Origin: Thalassospira sp.
GTDB taxonomy: Bacteria; Pseudomonadota; Alphaproteobacteria; Rhodospirillales; Thalassospiraceae
Length of the DNA: 64,000 bases
Assembly (NCBI RefSeq): GCF_002709775.1
Contig: NZ_PAQR01000002.1
Location: 1-64,000 of the forward strand
Reading direction: 5' to 3'
The position numbers and the translations under genes are program-made. This document shows positions 25,771 to 35,306 of this stretch, one piece after another (the first letter of the stretch is position 1; each line of letters begins with the position of its first letter). Below the pieces are notes generated by a model. The model had not been told where the DNA came from. It saw only the letters and a program-made list of their open reading frames with translations, and searched no databases.

Positions 25771-27441
25771 ATGATCCAGAATTTGCGGCTGTATTCCGGC
25801 CTGACCATGTTTGCCTATGTGCTGATGCATCTGTTGAACCATGCCGCAGGCATCGTTTCACCGGAATTGATGCAGGCATTCGGCGAATACACCACCGAAG
25901 TCTGGCAGTTCCTGCCGCTTGAAATTCTGTTGCTGTTGTCGTTGGTGACGCACTTCTTCCTTGCCACCGGGCGCCTGACCAGCCGCCGTACCCTGCGTCT
26001 GCGCAAATCCGAATGGGCGCAGATGATTTTGGGTCTGTGCATTCCGTTTCTTATATTTCGCCATATCATCGCGACCCGGGTCATTGATCTTGGCTTTGAT
26101 GTCGATTCCCCGCATGAGCGTGTCTTGCTCGATCTGGCGGTATTCATCCCGTTTCAGGGGATTCTTCAGGCCATCACCGTCATTGTCGTCTGGGCGCACG
26201 GCTGTATCGGCATTCATTTCTGGCTTCGGGTTAAACCGTTCTATCCGAAATGGCGCAACACGCTTGGTACCCTTGCCATCCTGATCCCGACATTGTCACT
26301 GGCGGGCTATGCGGCCGCCGCCGCCGAAGTTGTCCGGCGGGCCGAGGAAGGCGGGCGCAAATACGTGTTTGGTGTGATTGATGCCGCCAATGTCAATCAG
26401 GCCGCCATCACGTTTTATGAAAACGCGATTGTGCCTTTCACGATCATCAGTATCGCCTTGGCCCTGGCACCGTTTGGCGTGCGGCAAATCCGCCAGACCA
26501 TTGATCGAGTCAAACGTGGCCCGATGCTAAGCCTGCCCAATGGGCGTTTTGTGCGTGTCCCCCCCGGGGCCACCGCACTTGAAGCGCTGCGCGATGCCGG
26601 GGTTCCGATGGCATCGGTCTGTGGCGGGCATGGGCGCTGCACCACGTGCCGCATTCATTGCGGATCGGGCACCGATCAGCTGGCAGCCCCCGGCCAGATC
26701 GAGGCAGCAGCGCTTAAAAGCATCCAGGCGCCCAAGGGCATGCGCCTTGCCTGTCAGATCAGGCCGCAAAATGATCTGGCGGTCGCACCACTCTTGCCGC
26801 CCAATGCCACCGCGCGCGATGGCCGCCGCCCCGGCGGGCTTTCGGGCAGTGAAAGACAGGTTGTCTGCATCTTTATCGACTTGCGCGATTCGACCAAGCT
26901 TGGCGAAAGCAAGATGCCCTATGACGTGCTTTTCATCTTAAACCAGTTCTTTGCCGAGATGACCGAGGCGCTGCGTGCGACGGGCGGTTATTACGCGCAG
27001 TTCACGGGTGATGGCCTGATGGCGCTTTATGGTCATGAAAGTGACGATATCGAACGTACCATCCTGCAAGCGTTCGAAGGCGGGGCTGAAATGCTGCGCC
27101 GGATCGAGGGGTTGAATGAACATCTGCAATCCGAACTGCCCCATCCGCTGCGCATCGGGATCGGCATGCATATGGGCAAGGCGATTGTCGGGGAAATGGG
27201 CCCGCCCGGCCGCGAAAATATCAGCGCGATTGGCGATACCATCAACACCACCGCCCGCCTTGAAGCCCAGACCAAAGGACATGGCGTGCCATTGGTGATT
27301 TCAAAGGCACTGTTTGATCATGGGCCGATTCCCTTGCCGGAAAACGCCGCCGTGCATGAGGTTGCATTGCGTGGCAAGAACCAGTCGGTGGCCTATTACG
27401 CACTTGATGCCATACCCGATCTGACAAAGACCAAGAAATAG
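25771..27441 (+). CDS. cyaC: CyaC-type redox-sensing class III adenylate cyclase
   Basis: A 556-aa protein with three modules. Residues 1-240 form a six-helix membrane domain with histidines at 20, 24, 61, 98, 143 and 149, resembling the diheme-B anchor of succinate dehydrogenases. Residues 250-345 form a [2Fe-2S] ferredoxin domain with Cys284, Cys290, Cys293 and Cys328 (C-x5-C-x2-C-n34-C). Residues 362-545 form a class III cyclase with metal Asp370 (FIDLRDST) and Asp414 (FTGDGLMALYG) and the transition-state Asn/Arg in GDTINTTARLE. The architecture is that of Sinorhizobium CyaC, whose heme is reported to respond to the quinone pool. It makes cAMP in answer to respiratory state (inference here). 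Confidence 0.88.
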   Translation: MIQNLRLYSGLTMFAYVLMHLLNHAAGIVSPELMQAFGEYTTEVWQFLPLEILLLLSLVTHFFLATGRLTSRRTLRLRKSEWAQMILGLCIPFLIFRHIIATRVIDLGFDVDSPHERVLLDLAVFIPFQGILQAITVIVVWAHGCIGIHFWLRVKPFYPKWRNTLGTLAILIPTLSLAGYAAAAAEVVRRAEEGGRKYVFGVIDAANVNQAAITFYENAIVPFTIISIALALAPFGVRQIRQTIDRVKRGPMLSLPNGRFVRVPPGATALEALRDAGVPMASVCGGHGRCTTCRIHCGSGTDQLAAPGQIEAAALKSIQAPKGMRLACQIRPQNDLAVAPLLPPNATARDGRRPGGLSGSERQVVCIFIDLRDSTKLGESKMPYDVLFILNQFFAEMTEALRATGGYYAQFTGDGLMALYGHESDDIERTILQAFEGGAEMLRRIEGLNEHLQSELPHPLRIGIGMHMGKAIVGEMGPPGRENISAIGDTINTTARLEAQTKGHGVPLVISKALFDHGPIPLPENAAVHEVALRGKNQSVAYYALDAIPDLTKTKK

Positions 27442-27472
27442 GTGCGCGGAAGGCGGCCACACGCAGGCAAGG

Positions 27473-27500
27473 CTTGACTATTGCGGGGAAAACCACATTT
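27473..27500 (+). promoter_or_regulatory. Candidate RpoH (sigma-32) promoter of hsp20
   Basis: CTTGAC, a 14-nt spacer, then CCACATTT, close to the heat-shock pattern CTTGAA / CCCCATNT. It lies 120-150 nt before the hsp20 start, leaving a long leader. Confidence 0.6.
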
Positions 27501-27507
27501 ATTTGAA

Positions 27508-27621
27508 TAGATGAAAATGTCTGGTGCCGAATGCTTCGGGTCGGACGCCCGGATGCCCAAAACGCAGATTGCGCGGGATCCGAATATAACCACACTCGCT
27601 CTGACGGAGGAGGTGCTGCAA
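27508..27621 (+). promoter_or_regulatory. Candidate ROSE-like RNA thermometer in the hsp20 leader
   Basis: The about 110-nt leader contains several short hairpins (for example CCGAA/TTCGG at about 27528-27540). It ends with TCGCT at 27596-27600, facing the Shine-Dalgarno GGAGGA at 27606-27611. ROSE thermometers of alphaproteobacterial small heat-shock genes carry the conserved U(U/C)GCU that pairs with the ribosome-binding site at low temperature. The folding was judged by eye only. Confidence 0.5.
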
Positions 27622-28119
27622 ATGTCGCGAATTTCAATGTTCAACAGCCCGCTGCTTTTGGGTTTCGATCAGATCGAACGCGTTCTGGATCAGGTCTCGA
27701 AAACCAAGGCCGAGGGTTATCCGCCCTATAACATCGAGCAGATCGGTGAAAACAAACTGCGCATTACCGTCGCGGTCGCCGGATTTGCCGAAGAAGACCT
27801 GTCGGTAACCACCGAAGACAATCAGCTGATCATCCGTGGCAAACATACCGACGATGACAGCGAACGTGTCTATATCCATCGTGGCATTGCGTCACGCCAG
27901 TTCCAGCGCTCCTTCGTTCTTGCCGAAGGCATCGAAGTTGTCGGCGCGCATCTTGATAACGGTCTTTTGCATGTTGATCTCAACAGACCTTTGCCGGAAC
28001 CGGTCGTGCGTGAAATCGCGATTGGATCGAACAAGAAAAAAGCTGTGCCTTCCCGCACCATAGACATGAAGGTCGAGGAAGAGGACAGCACTGCCGATAC
28101 AGAAAACGGCAAAGCCTAA
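27622..28119 (+). CDS. Small heat-shock protein Hsp20 (IbpA-like)
   Basis: A 165-aa alpha-crystallin-domain chaperone that holds unfolding proteins for refolding by DnaK/ClpB. The crystallin domain spans about residues 35-125, with YNIEQIGENKLRITVAVAGF at its start and NGLLHVDLNRPLPE containing the G-x-L-like C-terminal core. The N-terminus MSRISMFNSPLLLGFDQIERVLD is of the IbpA type. The start is fixed by GGAGGAGG upstream; an earlier in-frame ATG would consume the probable thermometer leader. It is followed 16 nt later by a DUF1150 gene, a common pairing. Confidence 0.93.
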   Translation: MSRISMFNSPLLLGFDQIERVLDQVSKTKAEGYPPYNIEQIGENKLRITVAVAGFAEEDLSVTTEDNQLIIRGKHTDDDSERVYIHRGIASRQFQRSFVLAEGIEVVGAHLDNGLLHVDLNRPLPEPVVREIAIGSNKKKAVPSRTIDMKVEEEDSTADTENGKA

Positions 28120-28135
28120 CCAAGGAGTGGTTAAA

Positions 28136-28402
28136 ATGACAAACCGGACAGACAACCACGACACAAAGAGCCCGCAGAGGATCGGTCAGGATACCGGCCT
28201 TCTGTCAAATGGTGACTTCGCCCTGTTGGGTATCCATGACTTTGCCTATGTGCGTCAGGTCCCCAATACCGAAGAAGACAGTGATGAACTGGTCTATGGC
28301 GTATTTACCGCTGACGGGACGCATATCGCGTCCTTTGAAAACCATGCTGTTGCGGATGCTGCCATCCGCCAGCACGACATGGAACCGCGCGCGGTCCATT
28401 GA
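28136..28402 (+). CDS. DUF1150 family protein
   Basis: An 88-aa protein of the DUF1150 family, recognised by DFALLGIHDFAYVRQV and the C-terminal GVFTADGTHIASFENHAVADAAIRQ arrangement. The function is unknown; the gene typically follows hsp20 in alphaproteobacteria, so a role in heat or stress response is inferred. AAGGAG lies 9 nt before the ATG. It is in the same transcript as hsp20, with a terminator just downstream. Confidence 0.85.
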   Translation: MTNRTDNHDTKSPQRIGQDTGLLSNGDFALLGIHDFAYVRQVPNTEEDSDELVYGVFTADGTHIASFENHAVADAAIRQHDMEPRAVH

Positions 28403-28430
28403 TCAGACACGGCTATCGTGAAATGCAAGG

Positions 28431-28458
28431 ATGCCCGGCCATGTGCCGGGCATTTTTT
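28431..28458 (+). terminator. Terminator of the hsp20-DUF1150 operon
   Basis: Hairpin ATGCCCGGC / GCCGGGCAT followed by six T's. Confidence 0.9.
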
Positions 28459-28492
28459 ATATCTGTGAGATGTTTTCGGGAACTTCCGCCAC

Positions 28493-29245
28493 CTAGCGGA
28501 TTTCAATCACTTCACCCGGCACGGCCATGCGGACCTGCTCATTGCCGTGAATGACCTGGGCCATCTCGGCCCGCACATCGCGTTTGACATGATAAAGCCA
28601 GAACCGCGCACCGGGCATGTCGGATGCCAGTTTCAAAACCGTTTCAAGATCACAATGGGCCGCATGTTGCGGATCATGTTTGATCAGATAGGTTTCCTGA
28701 AACACCAGATCCGCACCGGTAAACAGCGCTGCGGTATCGGCCGTGACATTGCCATCGCCGGAATAGGCAAAGCCCTTATCGGCATATCGGAGCAGGATGG
28801 CATGGTTCTGGACACTATGGTCGGACCGCGCAAAGCGACATTCAAACGGACCGATTTTTGATGTATCGGCAATCGAATGCCAGATGATGGTAAACGGCCA
28901 GGCCGATCCCAGACCGGTAAAGCCAAGCTCCATCAGTTTTTCAAGATGGGTCCGCAATTGCGGCGAGCACAGAATGCGGAGCGGCTTGGAACGCCCGTCA
29001 TCGCGCCAGTTCAGCATGATCGGCACCAGACCAAAAATGTGGTCGGGATGCATATGGGTAAAATAGATCGCATCAATTGCATCGGGATCAGGGAATTTAC
29101 CCATCAGATGGCCGGCCGCCGTCGCCCCGCAATCAATCAGCAGACGGAAATCGCCCGCAGACACGACAACAGATGAATTTTCAAAATTCGGATCGAATGC
29201 CTCGCCAACGCCAAGAACATCAATGCGCAGATGATCGCTGTTCAT
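28493..29245 (-). CDS. MBL-fold metal-dependent hydrolase (RNase Z-like)
   Basis: A 250-aa metallo-beta-lactamase-fold protein. The metal motif THMHPDHIFG is at residues 63-72 (His64, His66, Asp68, His69), and further ligands are expected in FARSDHSVQNHA and FAYSGDGNVTADT, with a final His in LYHVKRD. The order of segments resembles RNase Z/arylsulfatase-like members, but the long exosite arm of tRNase Z is not seen, so the substrate is open. It has its own AAGG site. It is convergent with the hsp20 operon and lies downstream of no obvious partner. Confidence 0.87.
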   Translation of the reverse strand: MNSDHLRIDVLGVGEAFDPNFENSSVVVSAGDFRLLIDCGATAAGHLMGKFPDPDAIDAIYFTHMHPDHIFGLVPIMLNWRDDGRSKPLRILCSPQLRTHLEKLMELGFTGLGSAWPFTIIWHSIADTSKIGPFECRFARSDHSVQNHAILLRYADKGFAYSGDGNVTADTAALFTGADLVFQETYLIKHDPQHAAHCDLETVLKLASDMPGARFWLYHVKRDVRAEMAQVIHGNEQVRMAVPGEVIEIR

Positions 29246-29380
29246 TGCCTTATCGCCCCGCCATTGCCCCTATCGGGATCAACTATACCAGTTTCAGACC
29301 GACATTCTTGTGATTTCGGGCATCACAAGGCAAGGGGTTCTGCGTTTGTCACAATGATCATCTTCGAACTGTCATATTCC

Positions 29381-29418
29381 AAAAGGAAGGGGCGGAACCA
29401 AACGGTCCCGCCCCAAAA
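29381..29418 (-). terminator. Terminator after the first PAS chemoreceptor
   Basis: Minus-strand hairpin GGGGCGGGACC / GGTTCCGCCCC with a 4-nt loop, followed by TTCCTTTT. It lies just beyond the chemoreceptor stop. Confidence 0.75.
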
Positions 29419-29445
29419 GGCATTTTCAAAGTGATTTGGCCGGAT

Positions 29446-30936
29446 TTAACGCGCAAGCACCTCGGCAGCTTCACGGGTCCGCTGTACCGAGGCTGCAACG
29501 GTATGGGTCGTTGCACGGATCGCTTCTAGGTTCTGCGACATGTCTTCGACAGAATGTGCCATCTCACGCACGCTGGCACTGACATTTTCAGTAACCGCTG
29601 TCTGTTGGGTCACGGCCGAAGAGATGTTTGTGACATCATTGCGGACCGTTTCAACAGAACCACGAATGGTCTCAAGCGCACCTGCCACTTCGGCGGAAAT
29701 ATCCTGAATACCGGTGATTTCCTGGGTAATATCCTCGGTCGCACGGGCAGCCTGATTGGCAAGGTTCTTGACCTCGTTGGCGACCACGGCAAAGCCTTTG
29801 CCAGCTTCGCCAGCACGCGCACTTTCGATCGTCGCGTTCAGCGCCAGCAGGTTGATCTGACCTGCAATATTACGAATAACCTCAACGATATTGCCCATTT
29901 CATCGACCACACCGGTCATGCGTTGGGTCATTTCGTTAGCGGTGTTGGTCTGCTCATAAGCCCGTTCGGTTTCACCTTGGGACTGCGCCATACTCTGCGA
30001 GATTTCAGCAATAGATGCCGCCATTTGCTCTGCACTGGCGGCTACGTTCCGAGTGAGGTCCATTGTGTTGCTTGAGGCATCAACACTTTTGGCAGTGCGG
30101 TCGTTCAGCTCGTCGATATTGCCGGTGATTTCGGCAAAGTTGCCATCGATCATCTGTTTGAGATCAATCAAAAGCTTGGTCTGCTCGGTAATGTCCGTGG
30201 CGAACTTGATAACCTTGATCGGGTTGCCGACGGCATCAAGAACCGGGTTATAGGTGGCCTCAATCCATACCGGATTGCCATTCTTGCCAACACGCTGGAA
30301 CTGACCGGACTGGAATTTACCCTGATTAAGGTTCTCCCAGAATATCCGGTATTCGGAAGAATTGCGCTGATCAGCCGGAACAAACATGCTGTGATGCTTG
30401 CCTTTGATTTCATCAAGGCTGTAGCCGAGAACAGACAGGAAGTTTTCATTGGCAGTCAGAATCGTGCCGTCCAGATCAAATTCGATCACGGCCTGCGACG
30501 TGCTGATGGCGTCAAACACGCTTTGCAGCAAAGCCCGCTCGTTGCGGCGTTCGGTAATATCGGTAGCAAATTTGACGACTTTAGTAACCCGACCTTTTGA
30601 GTCAAAAATCGGGTTATAGGTTGCCTCAAGCCATATCAAAGATCCGTCCCGGCGTTTGCGCGGAAATGCACCGCTCAGAAACTCACCAGCCGCGAGCTTC
30701 TTCCAGAAGTCTTTGTATTCTGCCGAATTGACGATTTCTTTGGGAACAAACATCGCATGGTGTTTACCGATGATATCGGACGCCTTGTAACCCATCAACT
30801 TTTCGAAATTTTCGTTAGCGCCCAGAATATTACCGTTGGCATCAAATTCGATGCGCGCCATTGAGCGTCCGAGCGCGGCAGCAACCTGCTGTTCGCTGCG
30901 CGCTTCCTTCTCACCCTTAAAAATTCCAATACCCAC
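29446..30936 (-). CDS. Soluble PAS-PAS methyl-accepting chemotaxis protein
   Basis: A 496-aa cytosolic chemoreceptor without membrane segments. Two PAS domains (about residues 20-135 and 142-258) each contain the same core, [24 protein letters not shown] and GKHHxMFVP, followed by [10 protein letters not shown] or [11 protein letters not shown] short linker leads to the signalling domain with the hairpin tip [23 protein letters not shown]. It resembles BdlA-type receptors, with PAS domains that could bind heme or flavin. The start is a GTG with AAAGGG 8 nt upstream. A close paralogue lies upstream at 31697-33175. Confidence 0.92.
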   Translation of the reverse strand: MGIGIFKGEKEARSEQQVAAALGRSMARIEFDANGNILGANENFEKLMGYKASDIIGKHHAMFVPKEIVNSAEYKDFWKKLAAGEFLSGAFPRKRRDGSLIWLEATYNPIFDSKGRVTKVVKFATDITERRNERALLQSVFDAISTSQAVIEFDLDGTILTANENFLSVLGYSLDEIKGKHHSMFVPADQRNSSEYRIFWENLNQGKFQSGQFQRVGKNGNPVWIEATYNPVLDAVGNPIKVIKFATDITEQTKLLIDLKQMIDGNFAEITGNIDELNDRTAKSVDASSNTMDLTRNVAASAEQMAASIAEISQSMAQSQGETERAYEQTNTANEMTQRMTGVVDEMGNIVEVIRNIAGQINLLALNATIESARAGEAGKGFAVVANEVKNLANQAARATEDITQEITGIQDISAEVAGALETIRGSVETVRNDVTNISSAVTQQTAVTENVSASVREMAHSVEDMSQNLEAIRATTHTVAASVQRTREAAEVLAR

Positions 30937-31696
30937 TTCGATACCCTTTTGGTTGACGGGACTTTCCCGTTTATCCCGTCATTTTTTGCGGGATCATTTT
31001 GTTCGACCGTTTGGTCAAGATTGTACTTAAGCAAAAATCCCGACACACATGCGGGACGTGTGACCGGGACTACAGCAACGCTGTTCTATGCATCGTTACA
31101 GGTTATACGGCTCGCTCTTGCAGGAAGATCATAACTTCTCACCAACCCAAAATAGGTGGCTCACAGTCAGTATCGGAACAATTGACGGTTCTTCGACCTT
31201 TGCGCCGGAAATCCTGAATGATCTGAAATGCTGCACGAACGGCGGAAAACTGCACCGAAGATCAATTACCCCACCCCGGAGCAACTGATCACTAGATCAA
31301 ATCATATACATTAGTGTAGCGCAAGAAAAATTGAACTTTTGCCCCTTGAAAACCAACCTATGATATCCAGTGGCAAGCAAGAACGAAGCAATTCCAACAA
31401 CTGTTTCAATTATTACAGCCTGTTGTTTCACAAATTATAGTAATTTAATAAATAGCCCTTATCCGCAGAAATCTGCGTTGTTCATTCTGTCGAAACAGTC
31501 ATTTTCCAAAACACACTTCTTTTGTATAGTATTCCGGTTGCATTAATGAGTATGGGTCATCTTTGAAGTTGTCCGGGGATTTTTGATCGGGTCGAGTCTT
31601 GGAGGATTCGTCTTTGAAAATTGACACCGCCGCCACGCGATTCAAACCGCACGGGCACCGTGACGTGCCGATGCCTTCAGACGATTTTGGTCAGCG
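30937..31696. other. Long intergenic region between the paired chemoreceptors
   Basis: 760 nt with no confident gene. It is A+T-rich between about 31290 and 31560, where promoters for the downstream receptor would lie. A short frame at 31614-31727 (37 codons, TTG start with GGAGG) overlaps the 3' end of the upstream receptor and has no support. A small hairpin GGCAC / GTGCC lies at about 31658-31673. Confidence 0.45.
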
Positions 31697-33175
31697 TTAT
31701 TTGGCCAGGACAGAGGCCGCTTCCTGAGTTTTCTTGACCGATTCCGCCACCCGTGAAGTTGATACACGAATGTTTTCCAAGTTGCTGGTCAACCCTTCTA
31801 CGGATGACGCCATCATACGCATATTTTCGGTCACACCGCTCGTCACAGCACTTTGCTCTTCGACTGCGGAAGAAATGCTGGTCACACCATCACGGACCGT
31901 TTCCACTGCCCTTTGAATGGTTTCCAATGCGCCGACAACCTCACCCGAGATGGCCTGAATACCTGAAATCTCTTCGGAAATATCCTCCGTCGCCTTGGCC
32001 GCCTGATTGGCAAGGTTTTTGACCTCGTTTGCGACCACGGCGAACCCTTTGCCCGCCTCGCCCGCGCGAGCACTTTCAATCGTTGCGTTGAGCGCCAGAA
32101 GGTTGATCTGCCCGGCAATATTGCGGATCACTTCGACAATATTGCCCATGGCATCGACAACTTGGGCCATGCGCTGGGTCGATTCATTGGCTGTCACCGT
32201 TTCGGCAAAGGCACGTTCAGTTTCCGAGCGCGACTGGCTCATGCTTTGTGAAATTTCAGCAATCGACGCCGCCATCTGCTCGGCACTGGCCGAAACCGTA
32301 TGCACCGTGTTTGAGGTCTCCTCGGACATCGAAACACTTTGATCAGCGGTGCTGTTGAGCTCGCCCAAATTGCCGTCGATTTCTCTGAAGTTGGTGTCGA
32401 TGATGCGTTTCAGATCAAGCAGCAGCTTGGTTTGCGCGGTAATGTCGGTGGCAAATTTGACAACCTTGAACGGTCGCCCGACCGGATCAAGAACCGGGTT
32501 GTAGGATGCGGAAATCCAGACTTCCCTGCCGCCTTTGCCAATGCGTTTGAATTCGCCGGAATTGTATTCACCGGCATTCAGGGTTTTCCAGAAATCCTTG
32601 TATTCCTGAGAGTTCCGATATTCGGGTTCGATGAAGATGCTGTGATGCTTGCCCTGGATTTCCTCAAGCTTGTAGCCCATGACATCGAGAAACATCTGGT
32701 TGGCCGAAATGATCGTGCCATCAAGCTCAAACTCGATGGTTGCCTGTGATTTTTCGATGGCCCTGAAAACGCTTTGCCACATCGCACGTTCAACGCGGCG
32801 CTCTGTGATATCAGAGGCAAATTTCACCACCTTCTTGGGCTTGCCATGGCGGTTCAGAATCGGGTTGTAGCTTGCCTCAAGCCAGATCATGTCGCCATTC
32901 TTCTTACGCCTTGGCATGGCGCCAGAAACAAACTGGCCGGAACGGAGTTCTGCCCAGAAGGCTTTGTATTCCGTTTCATCAAAGATTTCCGGCGGCATGA
33001 AGATGCGGTGATGCTTGCCGACAATCTCGTCGAGCGTATAGCCCATGGTTTGCAGGAAGTTTTCGTTGGCAGTGATAATGTTGCCATCCAGATCGAACTC
33101 GATAATCGCCATCGACCGATTGAGCGCATCGAAGATCTGGGTTTTTTCTCTCACACTGTCATTGCTGCCAAACAT
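31697..33175 (-). CDS. Soluble PAS-PAS methyl-accepting chemotaxis protein (paralogue)
   Basis: A 492-aa cytosolic receptor with the same order as its neighbour: two PAS domains ([12 protein letters not shown]...[11 protein letters not shown] and [12 protein letters not shown]...[11 protein letters not shown]), each ending in KFASDITE or KFATDITA, then the MCP signalling hairpin [18 protein letters not shown]. The two proteins are clearly duplicates but diverge in linker and first PAS, so they may sense different inputs. AGGAACG precedes the ATG. No che genes are nearby, so signalling must go to a pathway encoded elsewhere. Confidence 0.92.
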   Translation of the reverse strand: MFGSNDSVREKTQIFDALNRSMAIIEFDLDGNIITANENFLQTMGYTLDEIVGKHHRIFMPPEIFDETEYKAFWAELRSGQFVSGAMPRRKKNGDMIWLEASYNPILNRHGKPKKVVKFASDITERRVERAMWQSVFRAIEKSQATIEFELDGTIISANQMFLDVMGYKLEEIQGKHHSIFIEPEYRNSQEYKDFWKTLNAGEYNSGEFKRIGKGGREVWISASYNPVLDPVGRPFKVVKFATDITAQTKLLLDLKRIIDTNFREIDGNLGELNSTADQSVSMSEETSNTVHTVSASAEQMAASIAEISQSMSQSRSETERAFAETVTANESTQRMAQVVDAMGNIVEVIRNIAGQINLLALNATIESARAGEAGKGFAVVANEVKNLANQAAKATEDISEEISGIQAISGEVVGALETIQRAVETVRDGVTSISSAVEEQSAVTSGVTENMRMMASSVEGLTSNLENIRVSTSRVAESVKKTQEAASVLAK

Positions 33176-33296
33176 CGCCCGTTCCTGATGATTTCAATTT
33201 CTGATTTCATTCAGGTGGGAAAGCACGGCACCCATTGCAAGGAAACGTAACGTCATCCTGCTGATAGCCTAAGGCCCCCTACAACGCCAAATCGTA

Positions 33297-33761
33297 TCAG
33301 GCGGGCCATTTCACAATATAGCGGGTCAGGTCCGGGTGGGCTTCGTCTTCGGGGATGGCCATGCCGCGCACCGACATGCCCGCCATAATGGCTGAGTCCG
33401 GGAAACCGGTCTTTAGCGGGTGCCAGTCGGGCAATGGTTTGCCTTCTGCCATCAGGCGATAGGCACAGGTTGACGGCATCCATGTCAGGGTTTCGACATT
33501 TTCCTTGGAAAGCTGGACGCAATCGGGAACGTGTTCGGTACGATTAGGATAATCCTTACAGCGGCAGCTATGACAATCAAGCAGCCGGCAGGCGACAGAG
33601 GTGTAATAGACGAAATCGTCTTCTTCATCCTGAAGCTTGTGCAGGCAACATTTGCCACAGCCATCGCACAGGGATTCCCATTCTTCCTGCGTCATTTCCG
33701 CAAGTGTCTTGGTTTCCCAGAACGGTTCAGGTCCTATCGCAGCAGGGGCTTTTTTATCCAT
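33297..33761 (-). CDS. YcgN-type cysteine-cluster protein (UPF0260)
   Basis: A 154-aa protein of the YcgN family. Cysteines cluster in SLCDGCGKCCLHKL (about residues 30-43), in VACRLLDCHSCRCKDYPNR, and again in PDCVQL and PSTCAYRLM, a likely metal or Fe-S site. The sequence GKPLPDWHPL is the family signature. The function is unknown. The start is the ATG at 33761; the frame begins four codons earlier at TTG. It lies 88 nt downstream of cobB on the same strand. Confidence 0.88.
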   Translation of the reverse strand: MDKKAPAAIGPEPFWETKTLAEMTQEEWESLCDGCGKCCLHKLQDEEDDFVYYTSVACRLLDCHSCRCKDYPNRTEHVPDCVQLSKENVETLTWMPSTCAYRLMAEGKPLPDWHPLKTGFPDSAIMAGMSVRGMAIPEDEAHPDLTRYIVKWPA

Positions 33762-33849
33762 GGTCTCTCTCAATCGGGCCGTCGATCAGACATAACACAG
33801 TCTAGGCACCACGTATGCCCCGATGAATTCACGTCTGATACCGCTTTGA

Positions 33850-35202
33850 TCAACTCTGTGCGATCATATGGAAGAAGGAGCCGAAAATACGGCCTTCCAC
33901 CAGCCCCGCTGGCCCCAGATCAAGACCGGTTGCCGTTTTCATCCGGCAAAACGGCATACCGTCTTCCGAGAGCGTCGTCGCATAATGAAATTCATGGCCG
34001 CGCAACTTCATGCCCGCCGGACCAAACGGGGTCGGAATGCCCAGCTGCGCTTCCCGGTAGCCAAGATGCAGCCGACGAGAGGCGAAGCTTGTTTCAAGCG
34101 GCAATAGTCCCAGCATTTCATGGCGCGTGCCACTGGCATCGACAAGGCCCTTGCCAAGAGTCATATAGCCCCCGCATTCACCGTAAATCAGGACACCCTT
34201 TTGGGCTGCATCCCGCATCCCGGCCTTGAAAGCCTTGGCTGCGGCAAGTGTTTTGGCGTGAAGTTCGGGGTAGCCCCCGGGCAGATAAATCGCATCGCAA
34301 TCGGGGTTGGGTGCCTCATCGGCCAGTGGCGAGAAAAAGGAAATCCTGGCACCGCTTGCGCGCCAACCATCCAGAAGGTGTGGATAGCTAAAGGCAAAGG
34401 CCGCATCCCGCGCCACCGCGATATAGCTCCCAAGCGGGGCAATCAGCGGGGCGCTTTGTTCAGCCTTCGCGGATTCTCCAGACTTTCCGGCTTTCTTGGT
34501 CTTCCCGGCCTTCTGATTGATCAGTGCGATCAAGGCATCAAGATCGACATCTTCGCTGATGATATCAGCGGCACGATCGAGAAATGCATCAAGTTCGGAA
34601 TGTTCACCCGCCTGCACCAGACCAAGATGGCGTTCGGGCAGGATCAGATCTTCGCTACGCCGGACCGCGCCCAGAACCGGCAGGTCGGGCAGATGTTTGG
34701 CGCAGGCATCAACGATCATTTGTTTGTGGCGGTCACTGCCAACACGGTTAAGGATCACACCGGCGACATTGATGTCATCGCGAAATTTGGCAAAGCCTGA
34801 AATGACGGCTGCGGCTGATGCCGACTGCCCTTTGACATCGACCACCAGAACAATTGGCCACCCGGCAAGGGCCGCAAGATCAGCGGTTGAGCCATCGCCA
34901 TTCGCCGCCCCGTCAAACAGGCCCATCACCCCTTCACACATCAAGAAGGCTTTGCCTTTGACGTGGTCGGTCGCAAGGCCCTTGATCTGATCGGGCGTCA
35001 TCGCCCATGGATCAAGATTGATGCAGGTATCGCGGCAGGCAGCAGCCTGAAATGCCGGATCAATATAGTCCGGACCGGTTTTGGCCGCGGCAACCGTGTG
35101 TCCGTTACGTGTCAGGGCGCGCAAAAGCGCCAGTGTAATCACAGTTTTTCCGCTGTTGGACGCGGGGGCCGCGATCACGATCCCCGGAATGGTGTCAGGC
35201 AT
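33850..35202 (-). CDS. cobB: Cobyrinate a,c-diamide synthase
   Basis: A 450-aa ATP-dependent amidase of the CobB/CbiA family. The N-terminal P-loop is APASNSGKTVITLALL. AKTGPDYIDPAF is the corrin-binding hallmark. The C-terminal class I GATase domain has its nucleophile Cys in IYGECGGYMTLG and His in GHEFHYAT. In the aerobic route it amidates hydrogenobyrinate before cobalt insertion by CobN. The ATG is preceded by AGGTCC from a repeat remnant with the same outer sequence as the MITE-like element at 21.6 kb. Low-complexity Lys-rich insert at about residues 230-255 (KKAGKSGESAKA). Confidence 0.94.
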   Translation of the reverse strand: MPDTIPGIVIAAPASNSGKTVITLALLRALTRNGHTVAAAKTGPDYIDPAFQAAACRDTCINLDPWAMTPDQIKGLATDHVKGKAFLMCEGVMGLFDGAANGDGSTADLAALAGWPIVLVVDVKGQSASAAAVISGFAKFRDDINVAGVILNRVGSDRHKQMIVDACAKHLPDLPVLGAVRRSEDLILPERHLGLVQAGEHSELDAFLDRAADIISEDVDLDALIALINQKAGKTKKAGKSGESAKAEQSAPLIAPLGSYIAVARDAAFAFSYPHLLDGWRASGARISFFSPLADEAPNPDCDAIYLPGGYPELHAKTLAAAKAFKAGMRDAAQKGVLIYGECGGYMTLGKGLVDASGTRHEMLGLLPLETSFASRRLHLGYREAQLGIPTPFGPAGMKLRGHEFHYATTLSEDGMPFCRMKTATGLDLGPAGLVEGRIFGSFFHMIAQS

Positions 35203-35290
35203 TTAGGGTCAGGACCTACTAATTTGGTGTGACTGGTTCACCGAACCGAACTCATTTGCCATGATCATGGCATTGCGCGGCTTGGGAGCC
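35203..35290. repeat. Partial repeat end related to the 21.6-kb MITE-like element
   Basis: The 12 nt GGGTCAGGACCT (from 35207) match the outer terminal repeat of the element at 21592, then the sequence diverges. Further in are small dyads (GGTTC/GAACC; GCCATGATCATGGC). No second end is found. Like the MITE, it lies directly before a start codon (cobB) and forms its ribosome-binding site. Confidence 0.5.
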
Positions 35291-35306
35291 AAACTCAATC
35301 ACATCC

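Noticed and set aside
31614-31727. 37-codon frame with TTG start and GGAGG
   Set aside because: Overlaps the 3' end of a chemoreceptor gene and has no recognisable content.
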